A DNA stretch of 64,000 bases, taken from positions 186,001 through 250,000 of the forward strand of contig NZ_JANKBZ010000005.1 of the NCBI RefSeq assembly GCF_024623785.1, read 5' to 3'. Both the position numbers and the translations under genes were made by a program. The notes under the pieces are model-generated. The model made no database searches and was not told where the DNA came from. It saw nothing but the letters and a program-made list of their open reading frames with translations. Shown here piece by piece: positions 27,652 through 35,981 of the stretch (position 1 is its first letter; every line of letters starts with the position of its first letter). This stretch comes from Archangium lipolyticum (GTDB taxonomy: Bacteria > Myxococcota > Myxococcia > Myxococcales > Myxococcaceae).

Positions 27652-29832
27652 ATGCCGAAAGCGTCCAGGAAGAGCCCCCACGGGAGGCGAGGCAAGGACT
27701 CCGGGGAGGAGCGGACCCGGCTGCTGCGCCGCATCGCGGAGCTCGAGGAGCGCGAGGCGCACGCCCGCCACATCATCCAGGCGGTGGGGGTCTCCATCTG
27801 GGAGGAGGACTTCTCGCGGGTGCTGGAGGCGCTACGGAGCCAGGGCATCCGGGACGTGCGCGCGCACTGCGCCGCGCATCCGGACTTCATCCACCAGGCG
27901 TTGGAGCGGGTCCGGGTGGTGAGCGTCAACGACGCCACGCTGCGGATGTTCCGTGCCTCCAGTCAGGAGGAGCTGTTCGGCTCGCTGCACCGTGTCTTCC
28001 TGCCGGAGACCCTGTCGGTGTTCACCGAAGAGCTGGCCGCGCTGCTCGAGGGCCGCCCCTTCTTGCAGGCCGAATCCGTCGTGCGGACGCTGGATGGTCA
28101 GCGCCTCGAGGTGCTCTTCAGCTTCGCCTGGGACGCGGTTGCGGGGCGGGCGGACCGGGTGCTGGTGACGCTCATGGATCTGGGCGAGCGCAAGGCCGCC
28201 GAGCGGGCCCTCCAGGAGAGCGAGGCGCGCTTCCGCAACATGGCGGACCACGCGCCGGTGATGATGTGGGTGACGGATACGCAGGGCATGTGCACCTACC
28301 TCAACCGGCAATGGTACGACTTCACCGGTCAGACGGAGGAGATGGGGCTGGGCTTCGGGTGGTTGAACGCCGTCCACCCCGAGGACGCCGGGCCCGCGCA
28401 GGCCATCTTCCTCGACGCCCATGCACGGCGCGAGCCCTTCCGGCTGGACTACCGGCTGCGTCGAGCGGACGGCGAGTACCGTTGGGCCATCGACGCGGCG
28501 GCTCCCCGCTTCGGGCCGGGCGGGGAGTTCCTCGGCTACATCGGCTCGGTCATCGACATCACCGAGCGGCGCCGGCGCGAGGAGCTGTTGAGCTTCCTGG
28601 CGGAGACGGGCACGACGCTGGCCTCCTCCCTGGACTACACGACGACGCTCTCCACCCTGGCGCGGCTCGCCGTCCCCACGCTGGCCGACTGGTGCATGGT
28701 GGACGTGGTGGAGGAGGACGGCTCGGTGCGCCGGGTGGAGGTGTCGGTGGCGGATGCCTCCGATGCCCCCCTGGCCGAGCAGGCCCGTGGCTTCCCGGCC
28801 CGGCCGGATGGTAACCCCCACCACCCCCCGACGACGGCGCTGCTCGAGGGGCGGTCGGTGTTGCTGCCGGAAATGCCCCCCGAGAGTCTCCCCTCGCATG
28901 CGCACGGCGAGGCGCATGCCCGGATGATGGCCGCCGTCCGCCCCGTGTCCCTGATGGCCGTCCCCCTGGTGGCCCGTGGGCGCACCCTGGGCGTCCTCAC
29001 CTTCATCTTCACCGTGCGCTCCGGGCGGCGCTACGGCGCGGTGGAGCTCGCGACCGCGGAGGATCTCGCCCGGCGTGCCGCGCTCTCGCTGGACAACGCA
29101 CGGCTCTACCGGGATGCACAGCGCGCGGTGCGGCTGCGCGACGAGTTCCTCTCCGTCGCCAGCCACGAGCTGAAGACGCCCCTCACGCCCCTGGCGCTCA
29201 AGCTGCAACTGCTCGTGCGCGAGGTCAGGGCGCAGCGCGACTCACCCATCTTCCAGCGCATGCTCGGGCACCTGGAGGTGAGCCTCCGTCAGGTGCGCAA
29301 GCTGGCGGAGTTGGTGGAGGGCCTGCTGGATGTGACGCGCATCAGCTCGGGCCAGCTTCGCATCGAGGCAGAGGTGGTGGACCTGGCCGCGCTGGTGCGC
29401 GAGGTCGTCTCCCGCTTCCAGTCACAGGCGGAGCGCGCGGGCTGCTCCGTCACATTGGAGGTGGATGGGTCGGTGGTGGGCCAGTGGGATCGGCTGCGGC
29501 TGGAGCAGGTGGTCTCCAACCTGCTCTCCAACGCCATCAAATATGGAGCGGGCCGCCCCGTGTCCCTCCGCGTCCAGACCGCTGGGACCCAGGCCCGCCT
29601 GGTGGTGCGGGACCACGGCATCGGCATCGAGCCGCACATGCTGCCCCGCATCTTCCACAAGTTCGAGCGGGGCGTGTCGGAGCGGCACTATGGCGGGCTG
29701 GGGCTGGGGCTCTTCGTGACGCAGCAGATCCTCCAGGCCCTGGAGGGGACGATCTCCGCCGAGAGCACTCCCGGCCAGGGCGCGACCTTCACCGTGGAAC
29801 TGCCCCTGCCGCGGACGCCCGGCGCGCCCTGA
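27652..29832 (+). CDS. PAS/GAF sensor histidine kinase
   Basis: A 726-residue soluble kinase. After a basic start and short coiled coil come a PAS-like region (about 70-190), a second PAS/PAC (about 190-310; DTQGMCTYLNRQWYDFTG), a GAF domain (about 325-480; FLAETGTTLASSLDYTTTL), then HisKA with the phospho-acceptor in SVASHELKTPLTPLAL and a HATPase domain (LLSNAIKYGAG, RDHGIGIEPHML, YGGLGLGLFV). No membrane segment, so it senses inside the cell. I chose ATG 27652 over GTG 27625. It lacks a linked response regulator. The GAF-kinase half closely resembles the kinase at 58745, suggesting paralogues. Confidence 0.9.
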   Translation: MPKASRKSPHGRRGKDSGEERTRLLRRIAELEEREAHARHIIQAVGVSIWEEDFSRVLEALRSQGIRDVRAHCAAHPDFIHQALERVRVVSVNDATLRMFRASSQEELFGSLHRVFLPETLSVFTEELAALLEGRPFLQAESVVRTLDGQRLEVLFSFAWDAVAGRADRVLVTLMDLGERKAAERALQESEARFRNMADHAPVMMWVTDTQGMCTYLNRQWYDFTGQTEEMGLGFGWLNAVHPEDAGPAQAIFLDAHARREPFRLDYRLRRADGEYRWAIDAAAPRFGPGGEFLGYIGSVIDITERRRREELLSFLAETGTTLASSLDYTTTLSTLARLAVPTLADWCMVDVVEEDGSVRRVEVSVADASDAPLAEQARGFPARPDGNPHHPPTTALLEGRSVLLPEMPPESLPSHAHGEAHARMMAAVRPVSLMAVPLVARGRTLGVLTFIFTVRSGRRYGAVELATAEDLARRAALSLDNARLYRDAQRAVRLRDEFLSVASHELKTPLTPLALKLQLLVREVRAQRDSPIFQRMLGHLEVSLRQVRKLAELVEGLLDVTRISSGQLRIEAEVVDLAALVREVVSRFQSQAERAGCSVTLEVDGSVVGQWDRLRLEQVVSNLLSNAIKYGAGRPVSLRVQTAGTQARLVVRDHGIGIEPHMLPRIFHKFERGVSERHYGGLGLGLFVTQQILQALEGTISAESTPGQGATFTVELPLPRTPGAP

Positions 29833-29886
29833 ACGCTCGCCCGCTCGCCCAGGGGACGGCCAGCCGCTGGCGGCACACCGGACCTT

Positions 29887-29926
29887 CGAAAACGACGAGG
29901 GCGCCCCCTTCGCGGGGAGCGCCCTC
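29887..29926 (-). terminator. Rho-independent terminator of the small Lys/Ala-rich gene
   Basis: GAGGGCGCCCCC-TTCGC-GGGGAGCGCCCTC (29897-29926) forms a stem with one mismatch. Read leftward it is followed by GTCGTTTTC, a T-rich run, and it lies 28 bases after the stop of the gene at 29955. Confidence 0.8.
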
Positions 29927-29954
29927 ACCGAAGCTTCGAGACGAAGCGGAAGGA

Positions 29955-30218
29955 CTACTTGGTCTCGGCGGCGGTCTCGGCCTTCTTCTCGGCCTTCTTG
30001 GAGGCCTTCTTCTCGGCCTTCTTGGCCTCCGGCTTCGCCTCGGCCTTGGCGGCCTCCGGCTTCGCCTCGGCCTTCATCTCGGCGGCAGGGGCAGCTGCGG
30101 GAGCGGCGGCGGGGGCAGCGGCGGGAGCGGCGGCCGGGGCGGCCTCGGCCTTGGCGGGCTCGGAGGCAAACGCGGTGACGGAGGCGGACAGGACGATGGC
30201 GGCGAAGAGGTTCTTCAT
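29955..30218 (-). CDS. Small secreted Ala/Lys/Pro-rich repeat protein
   Basis: An 87-residue protein with a signal peptide (MKNLFAAIVLSASVTAFA, cleavage before SEPAK). The mature part is low-complexity: an APAA repeat block (APAAAPAAAPAA) followed by alternating AEAKPEAKKAEKK-type segments, giving a highly charged, disordered Lys/Glu/Ala tail. It resembles histone H1-like tails in composition, yet it is exported. The ATG is preceded by CGGAGAATTCC. A good terminator follows. An open frame on the other strand is only its mirror. Function unknown; a cell-surface or periplasmic spacer is possible. Confidence 0.75.
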   Translation of the reverse strand: MKNLFAAIVLSASVTAFASEPAKAEAAPAAAPAAAPAAAPAAAPAAEMKAEAKPEAAKAEAKPEAKKAEKKASKKAEKKAETAAETK

Positions 30219-30501
30219 GGTGGAATTCTCCGGGCAGCAACGAAACGTCGCGTCATTGCGGCGTTGCGATTCCGATACGGAGCACTCGCCGTGCCACCGT
30301 TCGTTCAGAGGGAAGCACTCACCGGACTGCGGAGATTCTCCCCATGGCGCCTGCCCGGCCTGGGGGCACCCTCCCCAGAAACCTTCGCCGGTCTTTGACG
30401 ACACGCCGCGTCTTGAGGATGCTCCCATGTCAGCCGGTGACGGTAGAGCCCGGTCTGGCCCGGACGTGCATGGCGCGCGTGCGGAGGACGGGAGCGAAGG
30501 T

Positions 30502-30966
30502 ATGCGGTACCTCTTCATCGCGGTGTGGATGGGTGGGTTGTGGGTAGGGTGCGCGACCCCTCAGGTACGCTCCCAGCCTCTGCTGTCGGTGGAGGTGGAG
30601 CGATGGCAGGCACGGTATCAGGAGGAGCGAGCGCGCGCGGAGGAGCTGGCGATGCGGCTCGCCCGGGTGGAGAGCGCACTGGAGGTGGTCGCTCAGGAGC
30701 GGGCCGAGGCCGCGCAGCTCAACCGCCTGTTGGAGGAGGAGCTGGGCCGCGCGACGGCGGAGCGGCACTCGCTGGCGGAGCACAACGCGCAGCTGGTGAC
30801 GCGGCAGCGCGAGCTGACGGCGCTCCAGGAGGAGCTGGAGGACGTGTGGTACCAGGCGGCGCTCTCGCGGGCGAAGCGGCGCAGTCAGCCGCAGCAGGGC
30901 GCGCCGGCTCCTCCCGCGCAGCCACCGCCACAGCCGCAGCAGTCAGCCGCTGACGCCACCCCGTGA
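30502..30966 (+). CDS. Coiled-coil lipoprotein in two-component operon
   Basis: A 154-residue lipoprotein; ATG 30502 follows GGAGCGAAGG and gives MRYLFIAVWMGGLWVGC with lipobox WVGC (Cys17). Residues about 30-125 are a continuous heptad-rich coiled coil (ARAEELAMRLARVESALEVV), then a Gln/Pro/Ala tail. Its stop overlaps the GTG start of the histidine kinase, so lipoprotein, kinase and regulator are coupled. A role as envelope sensor or accessory for the kinase is likely but inferred. Confidence 0.8.
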   Translation: MRYLFIAVWMGGLWVGCATPQVRSQPLLSVEVERWQARYQEERARAEELAMRLARVESALEVVAQERAEAAQLNRLLEEELGRATAERHSLAEHNAQLVTRQRELTALQEELEDVWYQAALSRAKRRSQPQQGAPAPPAQPPPQPQQSAADATP

Positions 30967-32357
30967 GTACCCGCGCATCCATTCGCGGCTACCGTGTCGG
31001 CTTCCTGTTCGCGGTGATGCTGCTGTCGGGGGTGGCCGCCTTCACGCTGTGGACGGAGGTGCGCACCAGCCATCAGGTGGCCGAGCGCGTCCAGGAGGCG
31101 ATGGACCGGGCCGGTCTCATCGGCCGCATCCGGGTGGATGCCCTGTCGCTGGAGTCCGCCATCGAGGCCCACATCCGCGCCACGGATGACCAGCAGCGCC
31201 GGGACGCGGACGAGGTGATGGAGGACATCCTCGAGGACATCCGCGAGGCCACCAAGGCCTACACGCGCAACCTGCCCAGGGACGACACGCTCGTGGTGTG
31301 GCAGCGCTTCAACATGGCCTGTACGCGGCTGGCCGAGCAGGTGCGGGCCGCGGCGGGTTTCTCCCATCGCCAGGAGTCCGAGCAGGCCCGGCACCATCTG
31401 GTGGAGCAGGTGCGTCCGCTGGCCGAGGAGATCGACGGCCTGGCGGGGCAGCTCGCGCGGGAGAACGCGGACGAGGCGCGGCTGCTGCTGGCGCACCTGG
31501 CCTCGCTGCGCGTGCGCAACCTCGCGTACGGCGGGCTGGTGACGCTGCTGGCGGTGCTCGTGTCGCTGGCGGTGGGCTGGCAGATCACCTCCGTGCTCAG
31601 GCGCCAGGAGCGCACCATCCAGGAGCAGATGGAGGAGCTGGACCGGCGCAACCAGGAGTTGGATGCCTTCACCCGGCGCGTGGCGCACGACCTGATGGGG
31701 CCGCTGTCGCCGCTCAAGGGTTACCTGACGCTGCTGCGCCGCTCGGGGGCGGTGAAGGAGCCGCAGGCGCTGGAGCTCATCTCGCTGTGCGAGTCCAGCG
31801 CGGTGCGCATGGGCGAGCTCATCGAGGCGCTGCTGCGCTTCTGCCGCGCCGGCACCCGGGGCGAGCCGACGGTAGGCGAGCTGGATACCGCCGTCACCAC
31901 ACTGCTGTTGGAGGTGAGCCAGACGGCCGCCGCGCAGGGCGTGGCGCTGGAGCGCGAGCTGGAGTCCGGTGTGAAGGTGTCGTGCCCCTCGCAGCTGTTG
32001 CAGCTCATCGCGCAGAACCTGCTGTCCAACGCGGTGAAGTACACGGCGGGCCAGCCCGATGCGCGCGTCCGCGTGAAGGTGGCACGCGAGGGCGGCGAGG
32101 CGGTGCTGGAGGTGGTCGACAACGGCATCGGCATGAGCGCGGAGACGCAGGCGAAGCTCTTCCAGCCCTTCTTCCGGGCCCCGGAGGCCCGCGGCCGTCC
32201 CGGGCACGGGCTCGGTCTGGCCACCACCAAACGGCTGGTGGATGCCCATGGCGGCACGCTGTTGGTGCGTTCGGAGCCGGGCTCGGGTACACGCGTCATG
32301 GTCCGCTTCCCCCTCGCGGACGCGGTCGCGCCCCCTGTTCGCGGAGTCGGTACATGA
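30963..32357 (+). CDS. Membrane sensor histidine kinase
   Basis: A 464-residue kinase starting at GTG 30963, overlapping the lipoprotein stop. Two membrane segments (about 12-30 and 184-204) bound a helical periplasmic sensor of about 150 residues. A coiled linker leads to HisKA, with acceptor His in RRVAHDLMGPLSPLKGY, then HATPase motifs QNLLSNAVKYTAG, VDNGIGMSAE and GHGLGLATTKRLV. No HAMP is obvious. The cognate regulator begins within its stop codon (ATGA). Confidence 0.92.
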   Translation: MSTRASIRGYRVGFLFAVMLLSGVAAFTLWTEVRTSHQVAERVQEAMDRAGLIGRIRVDALSLESAIEAHIRATDDQQRRDADEVMEDILEDIREATKAYTRNLPRDDTLVVWQRFNMACTRLAEQVRAAAGFSHRQESEQARHHLVEQVRPLAEEIDGLAGQLARENADEARLLLAHLASLRVRNLAYGGLVTLLAVLVSLAVGWQITSVLRRQERTIQEQMEELDRRNQELDAFTRRVAHDLMGPLSPLKGYLTLLRRSGAVKEPQALELISLCESSAVRMGELIEALLRFCRAGTRGEPTVGELDTAVTTLLLEVSQTAAAQGVALERELESGVKVSCPSQLLQLIAQNLLSNAVKYTAGQPDARVRVKVAREGGEAVLEVVDNGIGMSAETQAKLFQPFFRAPEARGRPGHGLGLATTKRLVDAHGGTLLVRSEPGSGTRVMVRFPLADAVAPPVRGVGT

Positions 32358-33691
32358 GCCCTGCCCGCATCCTCGTCGTCGATGATGATCCCCACGCACG
32401 GGACTTGTTGAAGCGCCTGCTCGGCATGCTGGGCGAGGTGAACCAGGCCGCGGATCCGAAGGAGGCCACCGCGCGCCTCGCGGAGGATGGGCCGTTCGAC
32501 CTCGTCCTCACCGACATGGCCATGCCCAACGCGGGCGATGGGCTCACCGTACTGCACGAGGTCCGCGCGCAGCTGCCGGACACGCCCGTCATCGTCGTGA
32601 CGGCCTTTGGCAACATCGAGGGCGCGCTGGACAGCATCCAGCAGGGCGCCTTCGACTACCTGTCCAAGCCCTTCGACGTCGACGCCATCGTGCGCGTCGC
32701 CCGGCGGGCCCTGGAGCAGAAGCGGCTGGTGGAGGAGAACCGCTCGCTGCGCAAGCAGGTGGAGCGCGGCGCCATGGTGGGCCGCAGCCCGGCCCTGCTC
32801 GAGGTGTACAAGCAGGTGGCCCGCGCGGCCGCCACCTCGGTGCCGGTGCTCATCACCGGAGAGACGGGCACGGGCAAGGAGATGGTGGCCCGCGCGCTGC
32901 ACCGGCGCTCGCCCCGCTCCCAGGGCGCGTTCATCCCCGTGGACTGTGGCGCCATCGCCGAGTCCCTCATGGAGAGCGAGCTGTTCGGCCATGCCCGCGG
33001 CTCGTTCACCGGGGCCGCTGGCGCCCGCCGCGGTCTCTTCGAGGAGGCCCATGGTGGCACGCTGTTCCTCGATGAGATTGGTGATGTCGGGCCCAAGGTG
33101 CAGGCGCAGTTGCTGCGCGCGCTCCAGGAGGGGGAGATCCGCCGCGTCGGCGAGAGCGCCCCGGTGAAGGTGGACGTCCGCGTCGTGGCCGCGACCAACA
33201 AGGACTTGAAGGAGCGTGTCGCCGAGGGACTGTTTCGCGAGGATCTGCTCTACCGGTTGGACGTGGTGCACCTGCACCTGCCTCCCCTGCGCGAGCGCCG
33301 CGAGGACATCCCGGCCCTGGTCGAGCACTTCGCCTCGTTGCACGCACGGGGGGGCGTGGCTCCCGTGGTGACGAGTGACGTCATGACGCGGCTCACCGCG
33401 TACGACTGGCCCGGCAATGTCCGGCAGTTGGAGAACGTGGTGGCCCGGGCGCTCGCGCTGAATGTGACCGGCGTGCTGGGGCCGCAGGATTTCCCCGAGC
33501 CCATCGGCGACGGGCCGAAGAAGCTGAGCGGGCTTGCCGGGGACATGCCGAGCCTCGCCGAGCTGTCACGGCGTTATGCGGCCCATGTGCTCCAGCATGT
33601 GGGCGGCAACAAGAGCGAGGCCGCGCGACTGCTCGATGTGGACAGGAAGACGCTCTACAAGTTGCTCGAGGCCCACGAGCCGGCGGAGTAG
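32354..33691 (+). CDS. NtrC-family sigma-54 response regulator
   Basis: A 445-residue regulator. Receiver domain 1-120 with phospho-Asp in FDLVLTDMAMPN and Lys in DYLSKPFD. AAA+ domain about 135-370: Walker A GETGTGKE, HARGSFTGA in place of the canonical GAFTGA sigma-54 contact loop, Walker B GGTLFLDEIGD, and the R-finger region LLYRLDVV. A Fis-type helix-turn-helix ends the protein (NKSEAARLLDVDRKTLYKLL). ATG 32354 overlaps the kinase stop. It should activate sigma-54 promoters in response to the coupled kinase; the Ala-to-Ser change in the loop is tolerated in some family members. Confidence 0.94.
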   Translation: MSPARILVVDDDPHARDLLKRLLGMLGEVNQAADPKEATARLAEDGPFDLVLTDMAMPNAGDGLTVLHEVRAQLPDTPVIVVTAFGNIEGALDSIQQGAFDYLSKPFDVDAIVRVARRALEQKRLVEENRSLRKQVERGAMVGRSPALLEVYKQVARAAATSVPVLITGETGTGKEMVARALHRRSPRSQGAFIPVDCGAIAESLMESELFGHARGSFTGAAGARRGLFEEAHGGTLFLDEIGDVGPKVQAQLLRALQEGEIRRVGESAPVKVDVRVVAATNKDLKERVAEGLFREDLLYRLDVVHLHLPPLRERREDIPALVEHFASLHARGGVAPVVTSDVMTRLTAYDWPGNVRQLENVVARALALNVTGVLGPQDFPEPIGDGPKKLSGLAGDMPSLAELSRRYAAHVLQHVGGNKSEAARLLDVDRKTLYKLLEAHEPAE

Positions 33692-33717
33692 GGCTCGGGT
33701 TGGAGCACGGACGGGTA

Positions 33718-33750
33718 CCCTCACCCCGTCCCTCTCCCGGAGGGAGAGGG
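33718..33750 (-). repeat. REP-like 33-bp palindrome, copy 3
   Basis: CCCTCACCCC-GT-CCCTCTCCC-GG-AGGGAGAGGG, same orientation as copies 2 and 4. It lies between convergent genes 27 bases after the NtrC stop and 15 bases before the YjbQ stop. Confidence 0.85.
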
Positions 33751-33764
33751 GTGGTGGGTGGGAC

Positions 33765-34178
33765 TCAGCTCAATACGGAGATGGTGACCCGGCGGTGGTG
33801 CGGGGCCGTCCGGTGCTCCCACACGTAGATTCCCTGCCATGTCCCCAGGCTCGCGTGTCCTCCCTGGATGGGCACGCTCAGCGAGTTCTGCGTCAGCACC
33901 GTCCGGATGTGCGCCGGCATGTCGTCCGGTCCCTCCGCGTCGTGACGGAAGAGCGGGTCTCCGTCCTTCACCAGCCTCGAGAAGAAGGCCTCCAGGTCCT
34001 TTCGCACGTCCGGATCCGCGTTCTCGCACAGCAGCAGTGACGCGCTCGTGTGGTGCAGGAAGACCGTGCACAGGCCTTCCGTCGCTCCACTCTCCGCCAC
34101 CGCCCGCTGCACCTCGTCCGTGATGTCGTGGAAGCCCCGGCCCCACGTCGCCACCGTCAGTTGTTTCGCGTGGTACAT
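33765..34178 (-). CDS. YjbQ/UPF0047 family protein
   Basis: A 137-residue protein of the UPF0047 family, a small trimeric beta fold with a metal-binding centre; some members show weak thiamine-phosphate synthase activity. Conserved parts are visible: GRGFHDITDEVQ, CTVFLHHTSASLLLCENADPDV, and the C-terminal GGHASLGTWQGIYVWEHR with the metal His residues. Length is normal. REP-like copies lie on both sides. The true cellular role of the family is unclear. Confidence 0.92.
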   Translation of the reverse strand: MYHAKQLTVATWGRGFHDITDEVQRAVAESGATEGLCTVFLHHTSASLLLCENADPDVRKDLEAFFSRLVKDGDPLFRHDAEGPDDMPAHIRTVLTQNSLSVPIQGGHASLGTWQGIYVWEHRTAPHHRRVTISVLS

Positions 34179-34205
34179 GGCTCGACTCCTCGGGTCCGGG
34201 GTTGA

Positions 34206-34238
34206 CCCTCACCCTGGCCCTCTCCCAGAGGGAGAGGG
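34206..34238 (-). repeat. REP-like 33-bp palindrome, copy 4
   Basis: CCCTCACCCTGG-CCCTCTCCC-AGAGGGAGAGGG, same orientation as copies 2 and 3. It lies between the stop of the esterase gene and the start of the YjbQ gene, both leftward. Confidence 0.85.
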
Positions 34239-34249
34239 GATTGCTTCGC

Positions 34250-34975
34250 TCACAGACGGTCGTGCAGGAACTCCGCCATCCGCTCCAGCACTTCCGGCGC
34301 GATGGTGTGCGGCCCGTTGAAGGGCACGAGCTCCACCGACAGCCCCGCGTCCGTCAGCAGCTTGTTCAGCCGCTCCGCCTGGTGGAACGCCAGGATGTCG
34401 TCGTAGCGCCCGTGGCTCTGCAGCACCGGCAGCCCCTTGCGCTTCTCCGCCCGCTGCTTCCACTCCGCCTGGCAGATCAGCGTCCCCGACAGGATGCACA
34501 ACCCCGCCGGTGCCTCCTCCAGCCGCAGCGCCACGTCCGTCGTCACCATCCCGCCCTGGCTGAAGCCCCCCAGGACGATCCGCCCGTAGGGCAGCTTCGT
34601 CGCCGCTGACAGCGCCGACAGCAGGCTCATCAGCCCTCGCCTCGCCTGCGCCAGCCCCTCGGGCGTCGAGACCGCGAACAGGTCCCAGTCCCGCTCCCGC
34701 CCCATCAGCACCTCCTGGGGCAGGTGGAACCACGCCCGAGCGAATGGCATCCCCATCACCCCGAGCGACAGCGGCGCCGCCGGAAACACGAACCGCACCT
34801 TCGGCGCCAGCTCCGGCTTCAGCTCCACCAGCTCCTGGGCCAGCGGCACCAGGTCCGTCGCCGGCGCCCCGAAGCCGTGGCACAGCACCACCGCCAGCTC
34901 CGGGGCCGCTCCCTCGGGAATCGCGTCGAGCACCTGGCAGTCCAGCTCGCCCAGGCGCGTGCTCACCCTTCGCAT
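34250..34975 (-). CDS. Phospholipase/carboxylesterase (alpha/beta hydrolase)
   Basis: A 241-residue serine hydrolase of the carboxylesterase/phospholipase (YpfH/LYPLA-like) family. VVLCHGFGAPATDL is the oxyanion region, GGFSQGGMVTTDVAL holds the nucleophile Ser, QSHGRYDDILAF carries the acid Asp, and NGPHTIAPEVLERM the catalytic His. No signal peptide, so it is cytoplasmic. I chose ATG 34975 because the longer open frame runs into the cyclophilin gene. The start is 11 bases after the cyclophilin stop, so the two form an operon. Confidence 0.88.
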   Translation of the reverse strand: MRRVSTRLGELDCQVLDAIPEGAAPELAVVLCHGFGAPATDLVPLAQELVELKPELAPKVRFVFPAAPLSLGVMGMPFARAWFHLPQEVLMGRERDWDLFAVSTPEGLAQARRGLMSLLSALSAATKLPYGRIVLGGFSQGGMVTTDVALRLEEAPAGLCILSGTLICQAEWKQRAEKRKGLPVLQSHGRYDDILAFHQAERLNKLLTDAGLSVELVPFNGPHTIAPEVLERMAEFLHDRL

Positions 34976-34986
34976 CGTTGGCTCCA

Positions 34987-35757
34987 CTACTGCGGCTGCT
35001 CGTCGCTGAGCGACACCTTCTTGAGCACCACTTCCTTCACCGGCCGGTTCGCCTGGGCCGTCGGCACCGTGGAGATCTTCTCCACCACGTCGTAGCCCTT
35101 CACCACCTCTCCGAAGATGGTGTGCCGGTTGTTCAGGTGCTGCGGCGTCGACACCGTGATGAAGAACTGGCTCCCATTCGTCTCCGGACCCCGGTTCGCC
35201 ATCGCCAGCAGGCCCGGCTTGTCGAACGACCGGCCACTCTGGAACTCGTCCTCGAAGTTGTAGCCCGGCGTGCCCGAGCCCATGCCCAGCGGATCTCCGC
35301 CTTGGATCATGAAGCCCGGGATGACCCGGTGGAAGATGACGTTCTGGTACAGCGGCGTGCCCTGCTTCACCTCGCCCGACTTCGGGTCCTTCCACGTCTG
35401 CTCACCGGTCGCCAGTCCCACGAAGTTCGCCACCGTGAGCGGTGCGTCCTTCGAGAAGAGCTTCACCACGATGTTGCCCTCGCTCGTCTCGAAGGTGGCG
35501 AACATCTCCTGACCCGCCAGCGCCTTCTTCTGCCAGGGCCCGGGGTTCTCCGCCGGAGGCCGGCTGCGGGGCGCGGCGCTGGCGCCGTGGGGCGCCTTCT
35601 GCTCGGCGGCCTGGGTGCCCGTGTTGCTCGGAGCGGTCTGCGTCGCCTGGGGCGTCGTGCCCGTGGTGGCCTTGCCCTCGGCCTGCTTGTCCTTGTCCTT
35701 GGAGCAGGCGGCCAGGGAGAGAACGAGGAGTCCAATCTTCAGCATTCGGGTGCGCAT
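34987..35757 (-). CDS. Cyclophilin-type peptidyl-prolyl isomerase lipoprotein
   Basis: A 256-residue lipoprotein with lipobox SLAAC (Cys18) and a Thr/Gln/Ala/Pro-rich linker to about residue 80. The cyclophilin domain follows: NFVGLATGE, the catalytic FHRVIPGFMIQGGDP, GYNFEDEF, LLAMANRGPETNGSQFFIT and HTIFGEVVKGYDVV. It should catalyse proline isomerisation in the periplasm, assisting folding of exported proteins. A second ATG at residue 5 is an alternative start. The next gene downstream is the esterase. Confidence 0.93.
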   Translation of the reverse strand: MRTRMLKIGLLVLSLAACSKDKDKQAEGKATTGTTPQATQTAPSNTGTQAAEQKAPHGASAAPRSRPPAENPGPWQKKALAGQEMFATFETSEGNIVVKLFSKDAPLTVANFVGLATGEQTWKDPKSGEVKQGTPLYQNVIFHRVIPGFMIQGGDPLGMGSGTPGYNFEDEFQSGRSFDKPGLLAMANRGPETNGSQFFITVSTPQHLNNRHTIFGEVVKGYDVVEKISTVPTAQANRPVKEVVLKKVSLSDEQPQ

Positions 35758-35981
35758 GGGGCGGGCATCCTACAGAGCGAATGAAGGCTCGCAACCCGAG
35801 CGAGCGGAGAATGATGCGGGCTGAACTGCTGTTCAGAAGCTCGCACGCCTGCCCGGAGCGTTCAGTCCCGCACCTTCGGTGCCTCACGGGAGGTCGGAAG
35901 GGAACCGTAGAATCCTGGGAATCGTCAGCTCTCCAGGCCCTCGCGCGACGAGAGCCGGGGGTGCTCCTTCTGGAGGAAGCA

